A DNA stretch of 38,801 nucleotides, from positions 1 to 38,801 of the forward strand of contig CACVKW010000746.1 of the NCBI GenBank assembly GCA_902749685.1, written 5' to 3'. Below, piece after piece: positions 1 to 8,052 of this stretch. The number at the start of each line of letters is the position of its first letter. The stretch's first letter is position 1. A model generated the notes under the pieces. The model had not been told where the DNA came from. It did not search any database and saw only the letters and a program-made list of their open reading frames with translations. The position numbers and the translations under genes were made by a program. The stretch comes from Olavius sp. associated proteobacterium Delta 1 (GTDB lineage: Bacteria > Desulfobacterota > Desulfobacteria > Desulfobacterales > JAFDCJ01).

Positions 1-34
1 ACAACCACCCTACATATAAGGAGGATTTTTTTCA

Positions 35-94
35 ATGACTCGTATTATTACTCACTTTATGACTCATTCTAAACCCGTTTTTGGACAAGAGTGA
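35..94 (+). CDS. possible 19-residue small ORF
   Basis: An AAGGAGG Shine-Dalgarno sequence (20-26 region) is followed at good spacing by ATG and 19 codons ending in TGA. The peptide begins MTRIITHF and has no recognisable domain. It lies at the window edge, so it could be a leader peptide, the start of a frameshifted gene, or chance. The only support is the ribosome-binding site. The rest of the stretch up to 289 holds a pyrimidine-rich repeat and no gene that I can support. Confidence 0.25.
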   Translation: MTRIITHFMTHSKPVFGQE

Positions 95-180
95 AAAATG
101 GATAGAATTCATTCCTTCGATATTCTCTTCTCCAGCCATGCTCAATACGCTAGGCGCCATGCACTTTGCGCTCTGCTCTG

Positions 181-255
181 CGCTTCCCACTTCAGTTCTT
201 CCGCCTTCTGTTCTTCATCCGGTATCATCTCACCTTCCCAACTTCTTACCTTCTT
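181..255. repeat. degenerate CTTC-rich 7-8 bp periodic spacer repeat
   Basis: CTTC starts at 183, 190, 198, 205, 213, 234, 242 and 250, so the steps are 7 or 8 (once 21). Read on the minus strand, it resembles the purine-rich arrays next to recA (21101-21134) and dapB (18010-18107). It lies just past the stop of the minus-strand P-loop gene at 290. Confidence 0.55.
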
Positions 256-289
256 TTTTCCGTCCTTTGTCTTCCGCCTTCTTTTAACC

Positions 290-1012
290 TCAATTCTCAA
301 AATCCCCGGCCTTCAGCCACGGCGGTACAAGCTGTCTGGCAATGGTCAACACCGGACAGGAAAACCGATTTAATTCGACTCGCGGCAAAATCTCACTGGC
401 AACGGTAATAAACTCCAGCGGCAAGCCGCTTTGGGCAGATAATTTCTGGACAAATTCATAGCCGTTGTAGATCTCGGCGGTATCCGTCTCGTTGATCAGA
501 TTAGCGTTGCCGATCAGGCCGGTGATCGTCAATTGGGCGGCTTTCTCTATTTCTTCACGGATTTTCAAACATCCCTCGATGGTACGGGACTGTGGACGCA
601 TTGGATTAACCACCTGCAGCAAATGAACCTGGACATCTTTAAACGCATCCGCCAGGGCGGCCAACACCATGGCACCGGCGTCATCTCCGCCGACATCCAA
701 CAGCGTTAGGCCGTCAGTTTTTTTTATCATACCTGCAACAACCGGGCTGAGTATCGGCAGGTCTGCATGCAGGAACTGCGGCGGCGGCAAAATCACCTCG
801 ACCCCCAGTTCCTCGAGTTGCGTTCGGGCCTCCCGGGTTCTAAAATATGGATTCACCAGATCCAGATCGGCAAGGCGGACATCCAGACCTGCTCGTTTGC
901 GGTTCACGGCCAGATTGATCGAAACTTCCGTCTTGCCGCTGCCGTAATTACCGACAATACCGGCTATACCGCTTAAACTAATTTCCAAATTGCACCCAAT
1001 ACTGCGAACCAA
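290..1012 (-). CDS. MinD/ParA-like P-loop nucleotide-binding protein
   Basis: A cytoplasmic P-loop NTPase of the CobQ/CobB/MinD/ParA superfamily. A Walker A-like GNYGSGKTE lies near residues 21-29. It is followed by a ParA-like DLDLVNPYF segment and an internal LLDVGGDDAG stretch in the Walker B region. The first lysine of the deviant MinD Walker A is absent, so the motif is closer to an ordinary P-loop. Related stand-alone proteins are common in anaerobic Desulfobacterota, where their role is unclear; I assign no substrate. The start is uncertain: the longest frame begins with TTG at 1012, and another TTG at 988, five bases after GGGTG, is also plausible. The last codons run up to a pyrimidine-rich spacer repeat. 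It lies 239 bp beyond the MBL gene and may be a separate transcript. Confidence 0.8.
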   Translation of the reverse strand: MVRSIGCNLEISLSGIAGIVGNYGSGKTEVSINLAVNRKRAGLDVRLADLDLVNPYFRTREARTQLEELGVEVILPPPQFLHADLPILSPVVAGMIKKTDGLTLLDVGGDDAGAMVLAALADAFKDVQVHLLQVVNPMRPQSRTIEGCLKIREEIEKAAQLTITGLIGNANLINETDTAEIYNGYEFVQKLSAQSGLPLEFITVASEILPRVELNRFSCPVLTIARQLVPPWLKAGDFEN

Positions 1013-1017
1013 AATTG

Positions 1018-1045
1018 AAAAAGCCCTTGGCCTTTCAGCCAGGCC
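1018..1045 (-). terminator. weak terminator-like hairpin
   Basis: On the minus strand GGCCT pairs with AGGCC around a 7-nt loop, and a run of five T follows after a short gap. It lies about 200 bp downstream of the MBL gene, which may be the last gene of the TRAP operon. The stem is short and the T-run is offset, so support is weak. Confidence 0.3.
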
Positions 1046-1251
1046 TTGAACTTAACTAGGTAAAACAACAGAGTCTGTCGAATTTGATAATGTATGGGGA
1101 ATTTAATTTTATGTCAAGCGTTTTCGGGGTTATTGCCGTAAGCATCAAAGTGACACCAGATGACGGGTGACGGTGATTCGCAAAGGTGAGACAGCCCCCT
1201 TCGAATAAGGTTTAAAAATTGTCGGGATCAATACTTTTGGAAGAACTCGCG

Positions 1252-2109
1252 TTAGATGTCAAGGATCATCAATTCCTCCCCAAAAATGATTTCGCCTTTA
1301 AAAATTCCGGCCACATCCGCGAGGCCCCGCTCTTTTGAACCGGGTTGGTCCAGATTAGGACCTTGATGCGCCAGAATAAGTCTCTTGGCTCCCGTTTGTT
1401 GAGCGAATTCAGCCGCAGCGACAGTCCCGCAAATCATCCTTGCTTCATTTTTTTTCATAGATGCCTGATGATCCCAGCAGTGTATCAAAAGCGTGTCACT
1501 GCCGGCGGCCAGCTCTTTTACGGAACGACAGGGTCCCGTATCGCTGGCAAATACGATGCTGCCGGCGATAAAGTCGACTCGGTAGGCCAGGGTTTGCATC
1601 CAGGGGTCAATATGTTGGGTTTTTGCAGCGGTGACAGTCCACCGCTCCCGCTTGATCACGTCGCCTGATTGGATATCGTTCACGATAACCGCCGGCTCCG
1701 GTCGTGGTAACACACCACCTCGATTTTCAAAAATTTCCTGGCTCCCGGGATGCTCCACCCGTGCTCTCCAATCGTGATGGAAGGCGCCCTCGGGTCCAAT
1801 AAGCCGATCGGTGATCCATTCGGTGGGCGGCGGCCCCCACACCTGCAATGTATTTTCTTGACCGACACTCTGGTCCCAACGACACAGCAAAAGACAGGGA
1901 TAGTCTACGTTATGATCGAAGTGATGATGACTAAAAAACAGATAATCAATCTGCGTCGGAAACAGCCCCATTTTTACCAGTTTATGTGTCGCAGCCGGTC
2001 CGCAATCAAACATCAGAAACTCGTCGCCGAGTTGCAGAACATAACATGTTCCAAATCGAGATTTGGTGGGCGTTGGCGTCCCTGAACTCACAAAATAGAT
2101 CCGGTTCAT
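1252..2109 (-). CDS. metallo-beta-lactamase-fold hydrolase
   Basis: A 285-residue metal-dependent hydrolase of the MBL fold, RNase Z/AHL-lactonase/arylsulfatase-like branch. The HxHxDH signature is visible as SHHHFDHNVDYP near residue 65. A later SDTGPC supplies the metal-bridging Asp, and LAHQGP lies near the C terminus. I start at the ATG at 2109 because AAAGGA lies 7 bases upstream, and because a longer reading would overlap the TRAP permease gene. That gene stops at 2120, only 10 bp away, so the two are probably co-transcribed and the hydrolase may act on the imported compound. There is no signal peptide, so a cytoplasmic location is likely. The substrate cannot be read from the sequence. 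Confidence 0.85.
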   Translation of the reverse strand: MNRIYFVSSGTPTPTKSRFGTCYVLQLGDEFLMFDCGPAATHKLVKMGLFPTQIDYLFFSHHHFDHNVDYPCLLLCRWDQSVGQENTLQVWGPPPTEWITDRLIGPEGAFHHDWRARVEHPGSQEIFENRGGVLPRPEPAVIVNDIQSGDVIKRERWTVTAAKTQHIDPWMQTLAYRVDFIAGSIVFASDTGPCRSVKELAAGSDTLLIHCWDHQASMKKNEARMICGTVAAAEFAQQTGAKRLILAHQGPNLDQPGSKERGLADVAGIFKGEIIFGEELMILDI

Positions 2110-2119
2110 ATCATTCCTT

Positions 2120-4036
2120 TCAACCAACGACTTCGAGATTCCCTTCGGACCGTCGAACCTTTTTACTGGAACGGTAATTTTGGGCGACACCGATCGCAAG
2201 CAGAACAACTCCGGCGATATCTGTTGGAATATGCGATATCAACAACAAGACGCTTCCTGCAAATATCGCTAATCTGCTGAGCGGAGATAAAAAAGTTAGC
2301 AAAAACCCTTCCATGGCAGCCGAGAGTGCGATCGTTCCGACAAATGCAGTGGCAAAACTAAAAATGATAAAAGCTGCACTGCCTTCCATCAAAAGGGCGG
2401 CATTATAAACAAAAACGAAAGGCACAATATACTTCACGAATCCAAGTTTGGCGGCATTAACACCGGTCTTTATAACATTCGCCTCGGCAATAGCGGCACC
2501 GGCATAAGCTGCAAGGGCAACGGGCGGTGTAATGGCTGAAAGAAGACATGAATAAAATACAAACATATGCGCGGAAATTGGGCTTAATCCCACTTTAATA
2601 AGTGACGGCGCCGCGATCATCGCCACGATGATATAGGCCGGGGCTGTCGGCACCCCCATGCCGAGAATCAAGCAGGCCAACATGACAAGAAGTAGTAATA
2701 GCGGGAAAATACCTTGCGAAAGATTTAATATGATATCAACGAATTTTATTCCAAGACCGGTAATATCGAGACACCCCACAACAATCCCGGCACATGCACA
2801 ACATGATGCAATGACCACCGCATTCCTGGCCCCTTTGATCAGGGCACTCAGGAATTCGTTGAAGTTGAGCCGGCTGGATTTGCGGGCCATCGCCACGATC
2901 AACAGGGCAATGATGGCGATAAAGGCCGCTCTGAATGGTGTGTACCCCCTGACAAGCACGAAAATAAGCAAAAATATGGGGATGATAAAATGAAATCCCT
3001 TATAGATGGTTTCTTTTAGCGGAGGAAGTTCGGAGCGCGGAATGCTCTTCAACCCCATCTTCAGGGCCTCGATATGGGTGGATGCAAATACAGCTGTAAA
3101 ATAGAGCAGGGCCGGCAGCAAAGCCGCCTTACAGATGGAGAGATAGGACACCCCGATAATTTCGGCCATAATAAATGCGGCCGCTCCCATGATGGGCGGC
3201 ATGATTTGGCCCCCGGCCGACGCCGCTGCCTCGACGCCCCCGGCATACTCGGGTTTGTATCCCATCTTCTTCATCAAAGGGATGGTAAAAGTGCCGGTGC
3301 CGTAGACATTGGCCACGGAATGTCCTGATATGGTTCCAAACAGGCCGCTGGCAATCACAGCTACTTTAGCCGGCCCGCCGGTTGCCCACCCCACAACGGA
3401 GAGGCTGAAATTAATAATGAACTTTCCGGCACCGGTTTGATCGAGCAGTGAGGCAAACATAATAAATAGAAACACAAATGTGGCCGATACACCGACCGGC
3501 ACCCCGAATAGGGCATGGGGTGTCATGAACATATGGTCAATAAAGATGAGCAGGTTGGGCGATCTAATCGTGAACGGATACGGAAAAAACTGTCCAAAAA
3601 GCGTATATCCGACAAAACACAGCGCAACAATCGGCAGGGCCAGGCCCGCCACCCGTCGGGTCGCCTCGAGCACCAAAACCATGGTAATCCAGCCAAAGGA
3701 TATATCGAAAATATTCATGGGGCCGGTGTACCACTCCCTAGTCGTGAAGCGATAATGATTAACCATCAAATAGATGTCGATGGCAAGACAAATGAGGGCC
3801 AAAGGGATATCGATTACAGCGGACTTTTCTTTGGACCACTTTTTGGATGCCGGCCAGTAAAGGAATGTCAAGATCATGAGGGTCATGAGGTGGATCGTAC
3901 GCATACCATAAGCCTCGATAATACCAAACGCTCCGGTGTAGAGGTGAAATACCGATATACCGATGGCGATCAAGGCGGCCGATAATTTTATCGCATTGAC
4001 AAGCGATGTTGGCTTTGGAAAGATACTTTCTTGCAT
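2120..4036 (-). CDS. TRAP transporter permease, fused DctQM type (TAXI system)
   Basis: A 638-residue inner-membrane protein with many hydrophobic segments, matching the fused 4TM-12TM TRAP permeases that work with TAXI binding proteins. The large-subunit (DctM) core contains GLFGTISGHSVANVYGTG and GAAAFIMAEIIG, typical of this family. The first ~120 residues hold the DctQ-like helices. The family uses an ion gradient to import organic acids and related solutes delivered by the periplasmic protein. GGGGGGAG lies 7 bases before the ATG. The partner gene lies immediately upstream, separated by 76 bp that contain a 15-bp-stem hairpin. The substrate is unknown; the adjacent CoA ligase suggests a carboxylic acid. 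Confidence 0.93.
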   Translation of the reverse strand: MQESIFPKPTSLVNAIKLSAALIAIGISVFHLYTGAFGIIEAYGMRTIHLMTLMILTFLYWPASKKWSKEKSAVIDIPLALICLAIDIYLMVNHYRFTTREWYTGPMNIFDISFGWITMVLVLEATRRVAGLALPIVALCFVGYTLFGQFFPYPFTIRSPNLLIFIDHMFMTPHALFGVPVGVSATFVFLFIMFASLLDQTGAGKFIINFSLSVVGWATGGPAKVAVIASGLFGTISGHSVANVYGTGTFTIPLMKKMGYKPEYAGGVEAAASAGGQIMPPIMGAAAFIMAEIIGVSYLSICKAALLPALLYFTAVFASTHIEALKMGLKSIPRSELPPLKETIYKGFHFIIPIFLLIFVLVRGYTPFRAAFIAIIALLIVAMARKSSRLNFNEFLSALIKGARNAVVIASCCACAGIVVGCLDITGLGIKFVDIILNLSQGIFPLLLLLVMLACLILGMGVPTAPAYIIVAMIAAPSLIKVGLSPISAHMFVFYSCLLSAITPPVALAAYAGAAIAEANVIKTGVNAAKLGFVKYIVPFVFVYNAALLMEGSAAFIIFSFATAFVGTIALSAAMEGFLLTFLSPLSRLAIFAGSVLLLISHIPTDIAGVVLLAIGVAQNYRSSKKVRRSEGNLEVVG

Positions 4037-4058
4037 GCGCTGCTCCCCCCATTGCAGT

Positions 4059-4100
4059 TTTCAATCTGTCCGGGCAGGCCGGTGGCCGGACAGATTGAAA
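4059..4100 (-). other. strong intercistronic hairpin between TAXI and TRAP genes
   Basis: A perfect 15-bp inverted repeat (TTTCAATCTGTCCGG with its complement) encloses a 12-nt loop and lies wholly in the 76-bp gap between the binding-protein and permease genes. No U-run follows on the transcribed strand. It is therefore more likely an mRNA-stabilising or partial-readthrough structure, letting the binding protein be made in excess, than a full terminator. Confidence 0.7.
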
Positions 4101-4112
4101 TTTAGCAAAAAA

Positions 4113-5105
4113 CTACTTCATATAACCCATTTCTTGGTAATATTTCGCTGCTCCCGGATGCAGTGGAAGGAAGAGACCGGTGGGCATTCCCTTGGCCGTA
4201 AAACTCCTGAATGCGGCATGATGGTTGCGGTACTCATCGGCGCCTTCAGCCATGGCCTTGACGATGGCATATGCCACCTTATCCGATACCTTGGCGTTAA
4301 TAATAATCTCACCGCTGCTTGCGGGGCAATCCACCGTATAATCGATGCCCTTGTAAAGGCCGGCCGGCATGGTGGCGGTTTTGGTTCCGGTTTTCTTATT
4401 GATGGCGTCCAGTAGTGCCGGGCTCCACTTCAAAACCTTCATGTCCCTTACGGTTGCCAATTCCATGGCCCAACCGGCTTTACCCAGTGCCGCGGCGCAG
4501 ATTAGATCTGCATGACCGTCTTTGATCAAGGAAACGCCATCACCCCACTTGACGAAATTCACTTTTCCGCCCCACTTTTTTATGTCATCCCAGGTCACAT
4601 TTTTCGAGGCCAATGCATTTCTGAACTGCATTTCAGTTACTGATCCCGGTGACAGCGTGCAAAGCCGAACCGGAATTTTCTTTTCGATCAATTCCTCTAC
4701 CGAGTCCACCGGGAAGTCCTTGCGCGCATACATGAAGTAGTACATTGTGTCCTGAACACTGAACAGGGCTCTGACATCGGGAAAAGGTTTATTCAGCGGC
4801 GCAATACCCTTTTCTGCCAGGCCGCAAAGCGTATTGGCGGTGCTGGCAAGATCCAGCTCACCGACATTGACCCGGGTGATATTTCCCACCCAACCACCAG
4901 GTACAACCGTAATGCTGACTTTTTTATGCGCATTACTGACAATCTTGCTCACTCCGGTGAGCATCACAAAACCGGCACCACCCACGGCGCCTCCCCCGGC
5001 CCTTAGCACGGCACTTACATCGGAACCTGCGGTGGCAAACGGTACTGTTGAAAAGGAAAATAACATAACCAACAAAATGACGATTCCCAAAGATTTCAAC
5101 CTCAT
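4113..5105 (-). CDS. TAXI family TRAP transporter solute-binding protein
   Basis: A 330-residue periplasmic binding protein. A cleavable signal peptide is visible: MRLK, then a hydrophobic stretch to about residue 23, ending in a likely PFATAGS cleavage region. Early in the mature protein the TAXI hallmarks appear, including VVPGGWVGNITRVNVGELD and later the SPGSVTE region. The family captures organic acids, amino acids or similar solutes and hands them to the fused permease encoded next. AAGGGGGT precedes the ATG at good spacing. The 274-bp upstream spacer carries a 15-bp palindrome that could be a regulator site. The ligand cannot be told from the sequence. Confidence 0.93.
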   Translation of the reverse strand: MRLKSLGIVILLVMLFSFSTVPFATAGSDVSAVLRAGGGAVGGAGFVMLTGVSKIVSNAHKKVSITVVPGGWVGNITRVNVGELDLASTANTLCGLAEKGIAPLNKPFPDVRALFSVQDTMYYFMYARKDFPVDSVEELIEKKIPVRLCTLSPGSVTEMQFRNALASKNVTWDDIKKWGGKVNFVKWGDGVSLIKDGHADLICAAALGKAGWAMELATVRDMKVLKWSPALLDAINKKTGTKTATMPAGLYKGIDYTVDCPASSGEIIINAKVSDKVAYAIVKAMAEGADEYRNHHAAFRSFTAKGMPTGLFLPLHPGAAKYYQEMGYMK

Positions 5106-5252
5106 AATTAAACCCCCTTTTCTGGTAGTTTGCCTTCGACCCCAACTCGAGTCAACGCACGTCAGTGCCCGGTACGTTGATCATGCAATCCCACCGCGGC
5201 GGGAATTGTCTGCCAAGAAAAGCTGGCGCGCTGCGTTGGAATATCGAAGGCA

Positions 5253-5267
5253 ATGTTAAATTAACAT
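5253..5267. promoter_or_regulatory. palindrome, possible operator upstream of the TAXI-TRAP operon
   Basis: ATGTTAA-A-TTAACAT is a perfect 7+1+7 palindrome about 150 bp upstream of the binding-protein start. CGAAGG occurs as a direct repeat on both sides (5245 and 5275). It could bind a dimeric regulator, but no regulator gene is visible nearby. Nothing else is clear in the 5106-5379 spacer. Confidence 0.4.
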
Positions 5268-5379
5268 ACCTACGCCGAAGGATTTTCTACCGATTCCCGT
5301 CACGGGAAAAGACAGTCCTCAAAGTTTGCGTGGTTCACCTCCTTTCCTCTGATGACACCATATTTTACATGACAATTCG

Positions 5380-6924
5380 TTACAACCCTTTTAGATCCTT
5401 TTTTATGATTTTCCCATTTTCGTTCTTGGGCAAGCTCTCGATAAGCCGGATGAGCTTAGGGACCTTATACCGGCTAAGGCCCTTTTGGAGGCAAAAGTCG
5501 ACAAGTTCCAGCTCTTTGGGAGGATTTTTATCTTTCTTGACCACGATAAAAGCCTTGACGGCTTCGCCCCATTTCGTATCCGGAACGCCAATGACAGCTG
5601 ATTCGAGCACAGCGGGATGACTATCAAGGAATATTTCGACTTCCCTTGAATATATGTTGAAACCGCCGCTGATGATCATGTCTTTCTTGCGGTCAACAAT
5701 ATATAGATATCCGCCCTGATCCTGGCATCCCAGGTCCCCGGTGTGAAGCCAGCCGCCTCGATACGTCTCCTCAGTTGCTTCAGTTAGATTCAGGTAGCCC
5801 GGAGAGATATGCGGGCTTCGCAGCAGGATCTCACCGATCTGACCCGCCGGCACATCCGCATCGTTTTCATCAACGACACGTATTTCGAGCCCGATGGCCC
5901 TCGTTCCGGCAGAGCCCAGACGACCGACGATTTCCTGCTCGCCATCTAGAATATGCTCTTGCGGAGTCAGATGAGCAAGCGGTTGAACCGCTTCGGTAAG
6001 ACCGTAGTTTTGCCGGAAGACATTGCCGAAAATTGCGACGGCTTCCCTTAACTTCGAGGTCGGCATCGGCGCGGTGCCATAAAAAACTCTATTTAGACTT
6101 CTCAGGGAATAGCTATGGATATTTTCTTGCTCCAGCAGCATGACGATCATGGTGGGAACTAAGAGGGTGCAGGTGACGTTTTCCTTCTCAATGGTTTCAA
6201 ACAGGAGGGTCGGATCAAATTTGTCAAGAATAACGTGTTTGGCACCCTTCAAATAATAAGGTGTGGAATAGTAACCTGCCGCATGGGTCAGGGGGGCCAC
6301 ATGCAGAAAAACGTCATCTTTGCTGATCAACCTATCCGCGTTCATAAACACATGGGCAATCTGCTCCTTCCGATTGCGGTAGGTCATTATGACGCCACGC
6401 GGTTTGCCGGTTGTCCCCGAGGTGTAATGAATTCTGTAAATGTCATTTTCGTCAAATTCGAAGTTGGGTTCAGACGGGTCGGATGCGGCCAGGATCGATT
6501 CATAATCTTCATATATGCCGCTGTCCTCTCCATGGCATATAAAGTCTTTAACGGTGGGCAACTCCTGACGGATCGCTTCTACTTGATCCATAAACTCTGA
6601 CCCGAAAATTAGAACCGTCGCTTGAGAGTCTCTCAAGATATCAATGTGTTGTGAGGCAGAATCACGGGTATTGAGCGGGACCATTACAATGCCTGCTTTC
6701 CACATTGCCAGAAAAAGCTCGAAGCTTTGATTGCAGTTGTATTGCAGACAGGCAATCCGGGTTCCTTTGGTGAAACCTTTATTAATGAGGCCCCAGGCCA
6801 ATCTATTGGCACGTTGGTTTATTTCAGAATAGGTAAATGTTCGATCTTTATAAGCAATGCAGGTCCGATCTGGATATCGTTGGGCCGGGATACTTATCCA
6901 TGCACTTGCATTGAATTTCATCAC
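5380..6924 (-). CDS. AMP-forming acyl-CoA ligase (class I adenylate-forming enzyme)
   Basis: A 514-residue enzyme that would activate a carboxylic acid with ATP and CoA via an acyl-adenylate. The family motifs are present in order: YTSGTTGKPRG (phosphate loop, about 170-180), YGLTEA, GGWLHTGDLG, DRKKDMIISGGFNIY (hinge) and the C-terminal ENGKIIKKDL with the catalytic Lys. Length and order match medium/long-chain or aromatic acyl-CoA synthetases; substrate class is not decided by these motifs. GAGGGGGG sits just upstream of the ATG. It lies between the carbonic anhydrase/carboxylase genes and the TAXI-TRAP genes, all on one strand, so it probably activates the imported acid. Confidence 0.92.
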   Translation of the reverse strand: MMKFNASAWISIPAQRYPDRTCIAYKDRTFTYSEINQRANRLAWGLINKGFTKGTRIACLQYNCNQSFELFLAMWKAGIVMVPLNTRDSASQHIDILRDSQATVLIFGSEFMDQVEAIRQELPTVKDFICHGEDSGIYEDYESILAASDPSEPNFEFDENDIYRIHYTSGTTGKPRGVIMTYRNRKEQIAHVFMNADRLISKDDVFLHVAPLTHAAGYYSTPYYLKGAKHVILDKFDPTLLFETIEKENVTCTLLVPTMIVMLLEQENIHSYSLRSLNRVFYGTAPMPTSKLREAVAIFGNVFRQNYGLTEAVQPLAHLTPQEHILDGEQEIVGRLGSAGTRAIGLEIRVVDENDADVPAGQIGEILLRSPHISPGYLNLTEATEETYRGGWLHTGDLGCQDQGGYLYIVDRKKDMIISGGFNIYSREVEIFLDSHPAVLESAVIGVPDTKWGEAVKAFIVVKKDKNPPKELELVDFCLQKGLSRYKVPKLIRLIESLPKNENGKIIKKDLKGL

Positions 6925-7019
6925 ACCCCCCTCTTTACACCCCCGTGGAGCAAAAACAGATAAAAACCGATCCCGTCCTGTTTAGGATCATTTAAGGTTA
7001 CCTTCTGACGTTTCATCCT

Positions 7020-7553
7020 TTAGCGTCCGTTCTGGATCTCCTTCAAGCCCAGCGGATTGCGCCGGGTAAAATCTTGATAGCGTTTTTTTGCCAGGAGCCA
7101 CCGCTCCTTGTGGCGTTTCTCAATTGCACCGATAATTTCAACCGGCTGTCCGACGGCGATCACACCCGGAGAAATCGCCTGGCGCTCACGTACCAGTCCC
7201 ATCTCACCGATAATGGTCCATTCGCCCACCGATGCGAAGTTGCTGACGGTGGCCCGGATGCCGATCACAGCAAATGCGTCGATGGTGGCATTGTGCAGCA
7301 TGGCGCCGTGACCGATGGTGGCTTCCGGTCCGATGCGGCTCACAAAATCGGGACTCGTATGAATAATAACGCCTTCTTCAATGGCACTGCCCGCTTCGAT
7401 GACAATGCTGCCATGGTCTCCCCGCAGAACAGCACCCCAGCCGACATAGCATTGCGGCCCGATTCGTACATCACCGATGACATCGGCGCTGGGAGCAATC
7501 CAGGCGGTTGGATCAACTGCTGGGAGCTTGCCTTCAAATTCATATAATGGCAT
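7020..7553 (-). CDS. gamma-class carbonic anhydrase family protein (PaaY/CaiE-like)
   Basis: A 177-residue left-handed beta-helix protein with hexapeptide repeats (IGDVRIGPQCYVG, IGPEATIGHGAMLH). The three metal-binding histidines are in place at residues 65, 82 and 87. The usual NVQD before the first His is replaced by AIEEG. Family members are trimeric zinc/iron/cobalt enzymes; some are carbonic anhydrases and PaaY is a thioesterase. The gene starts 12 bp after the TauE remnant and lies downstream of the carboxyltransferase. Bicarbonate supply to the carboxylase is therefore attractive, but a thioesterase role next to a CoA ligase is equally possible. GAGG lies close to the ATG. Confidence 0.88.
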   Translation of the reverse strand: MPLYEFEGKLPAVDPTAWIAPSADVIGDVRIGPQCYVGWGAVLRGDHGSIVIEAGSAIEEGVIIHTSPDFVSRIGPEATIGHGAMLHNATIDAFAVIGIRATVSNFASVGEWTIIGEMGLVRERQAISPGVIAVGQPVEIIGAIEKRHKERWLLAKKRYQDFTRRNPLGLKEIQNGR

Positions 7554-7565
7554 AAAACCTCGCGG

Positions 7566-8018
7566 TCACTGCAGGCCTTTTAGTATATTCACCAGGCCGG
7601 CCAGAAGGATGTAACTGAATACGATTTTTAAAAACATATCTTTGGATACACACCGGCTGACACCATGCCCCAGCAACGTGCATACGACGAGAACCGGCAG
7701 GGTCATGGCCGCTATCTTCATCACCGGCAGGGTGATTCCTTTGCCAAACAGCACAATGTTTGCCAGTCGCAAAATTGTGGCGGTGATAAACACGGTCTGC
7801 AATGTGCTTTTGGCCAGTCTCGGATCCTTCTGGCGGGAATAAACAAATAGGGCCAGTGGCGGACCTGCCGCGGTGAATGCGCCTGATAAAAATCCTCCGA
7901 TCACCCCGGCCAATACCCCGAAGGCCAAATTCAACTTTCTTATGATCCGGGGGCGCAACAGCTCATTGGCAGCAAAGAGCGCCAGGGTCACACCAAAGAC
8001 CAACCTGAATACAGCCAT
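7566..8018 (-). pseudogene. TauE/SafE (TSUP) permease, C-terminal half only
   Basis: About 150 residues with roughly five hydrophobic segments. It carries the second-half TSUP signature GGFLSGAFTAAGPPLALFVY. Full TSUP proteins are near 250 residues, with two repeated halves. Here the first half, with its own GGG motif, is absent: only the end of the carboxyltransferase gene lies upstream. I place the start at the ATG at 8018; an ATG at 8069 would overlap the upstream stop. No good Shine-Dalgarno sequence is visible. The half is otherwise intact, without internal stops, and ends 12 bp before the carbonic anhydrase gene. It may be a deletion remnant or a half-size transporter that works as a dimer. 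Confidence 0.65.
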
Positions 8019-8052
8019 AGATACTGCGGATCCAACATTTGATAATCCACGA

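Noticed and set aside
2110..2208. Longer N terminus for the MBL hydrolase
   Set aside because: It overlaps the permease gene, and a good ribosome-binding site stands before the ATG at 2109.
5161..5230. Sigma-54 promoter before the TAXI gene
   Set aside because: A TTGGCA-like box is present, but the required GC at the -12 position is missing at proper spacing.
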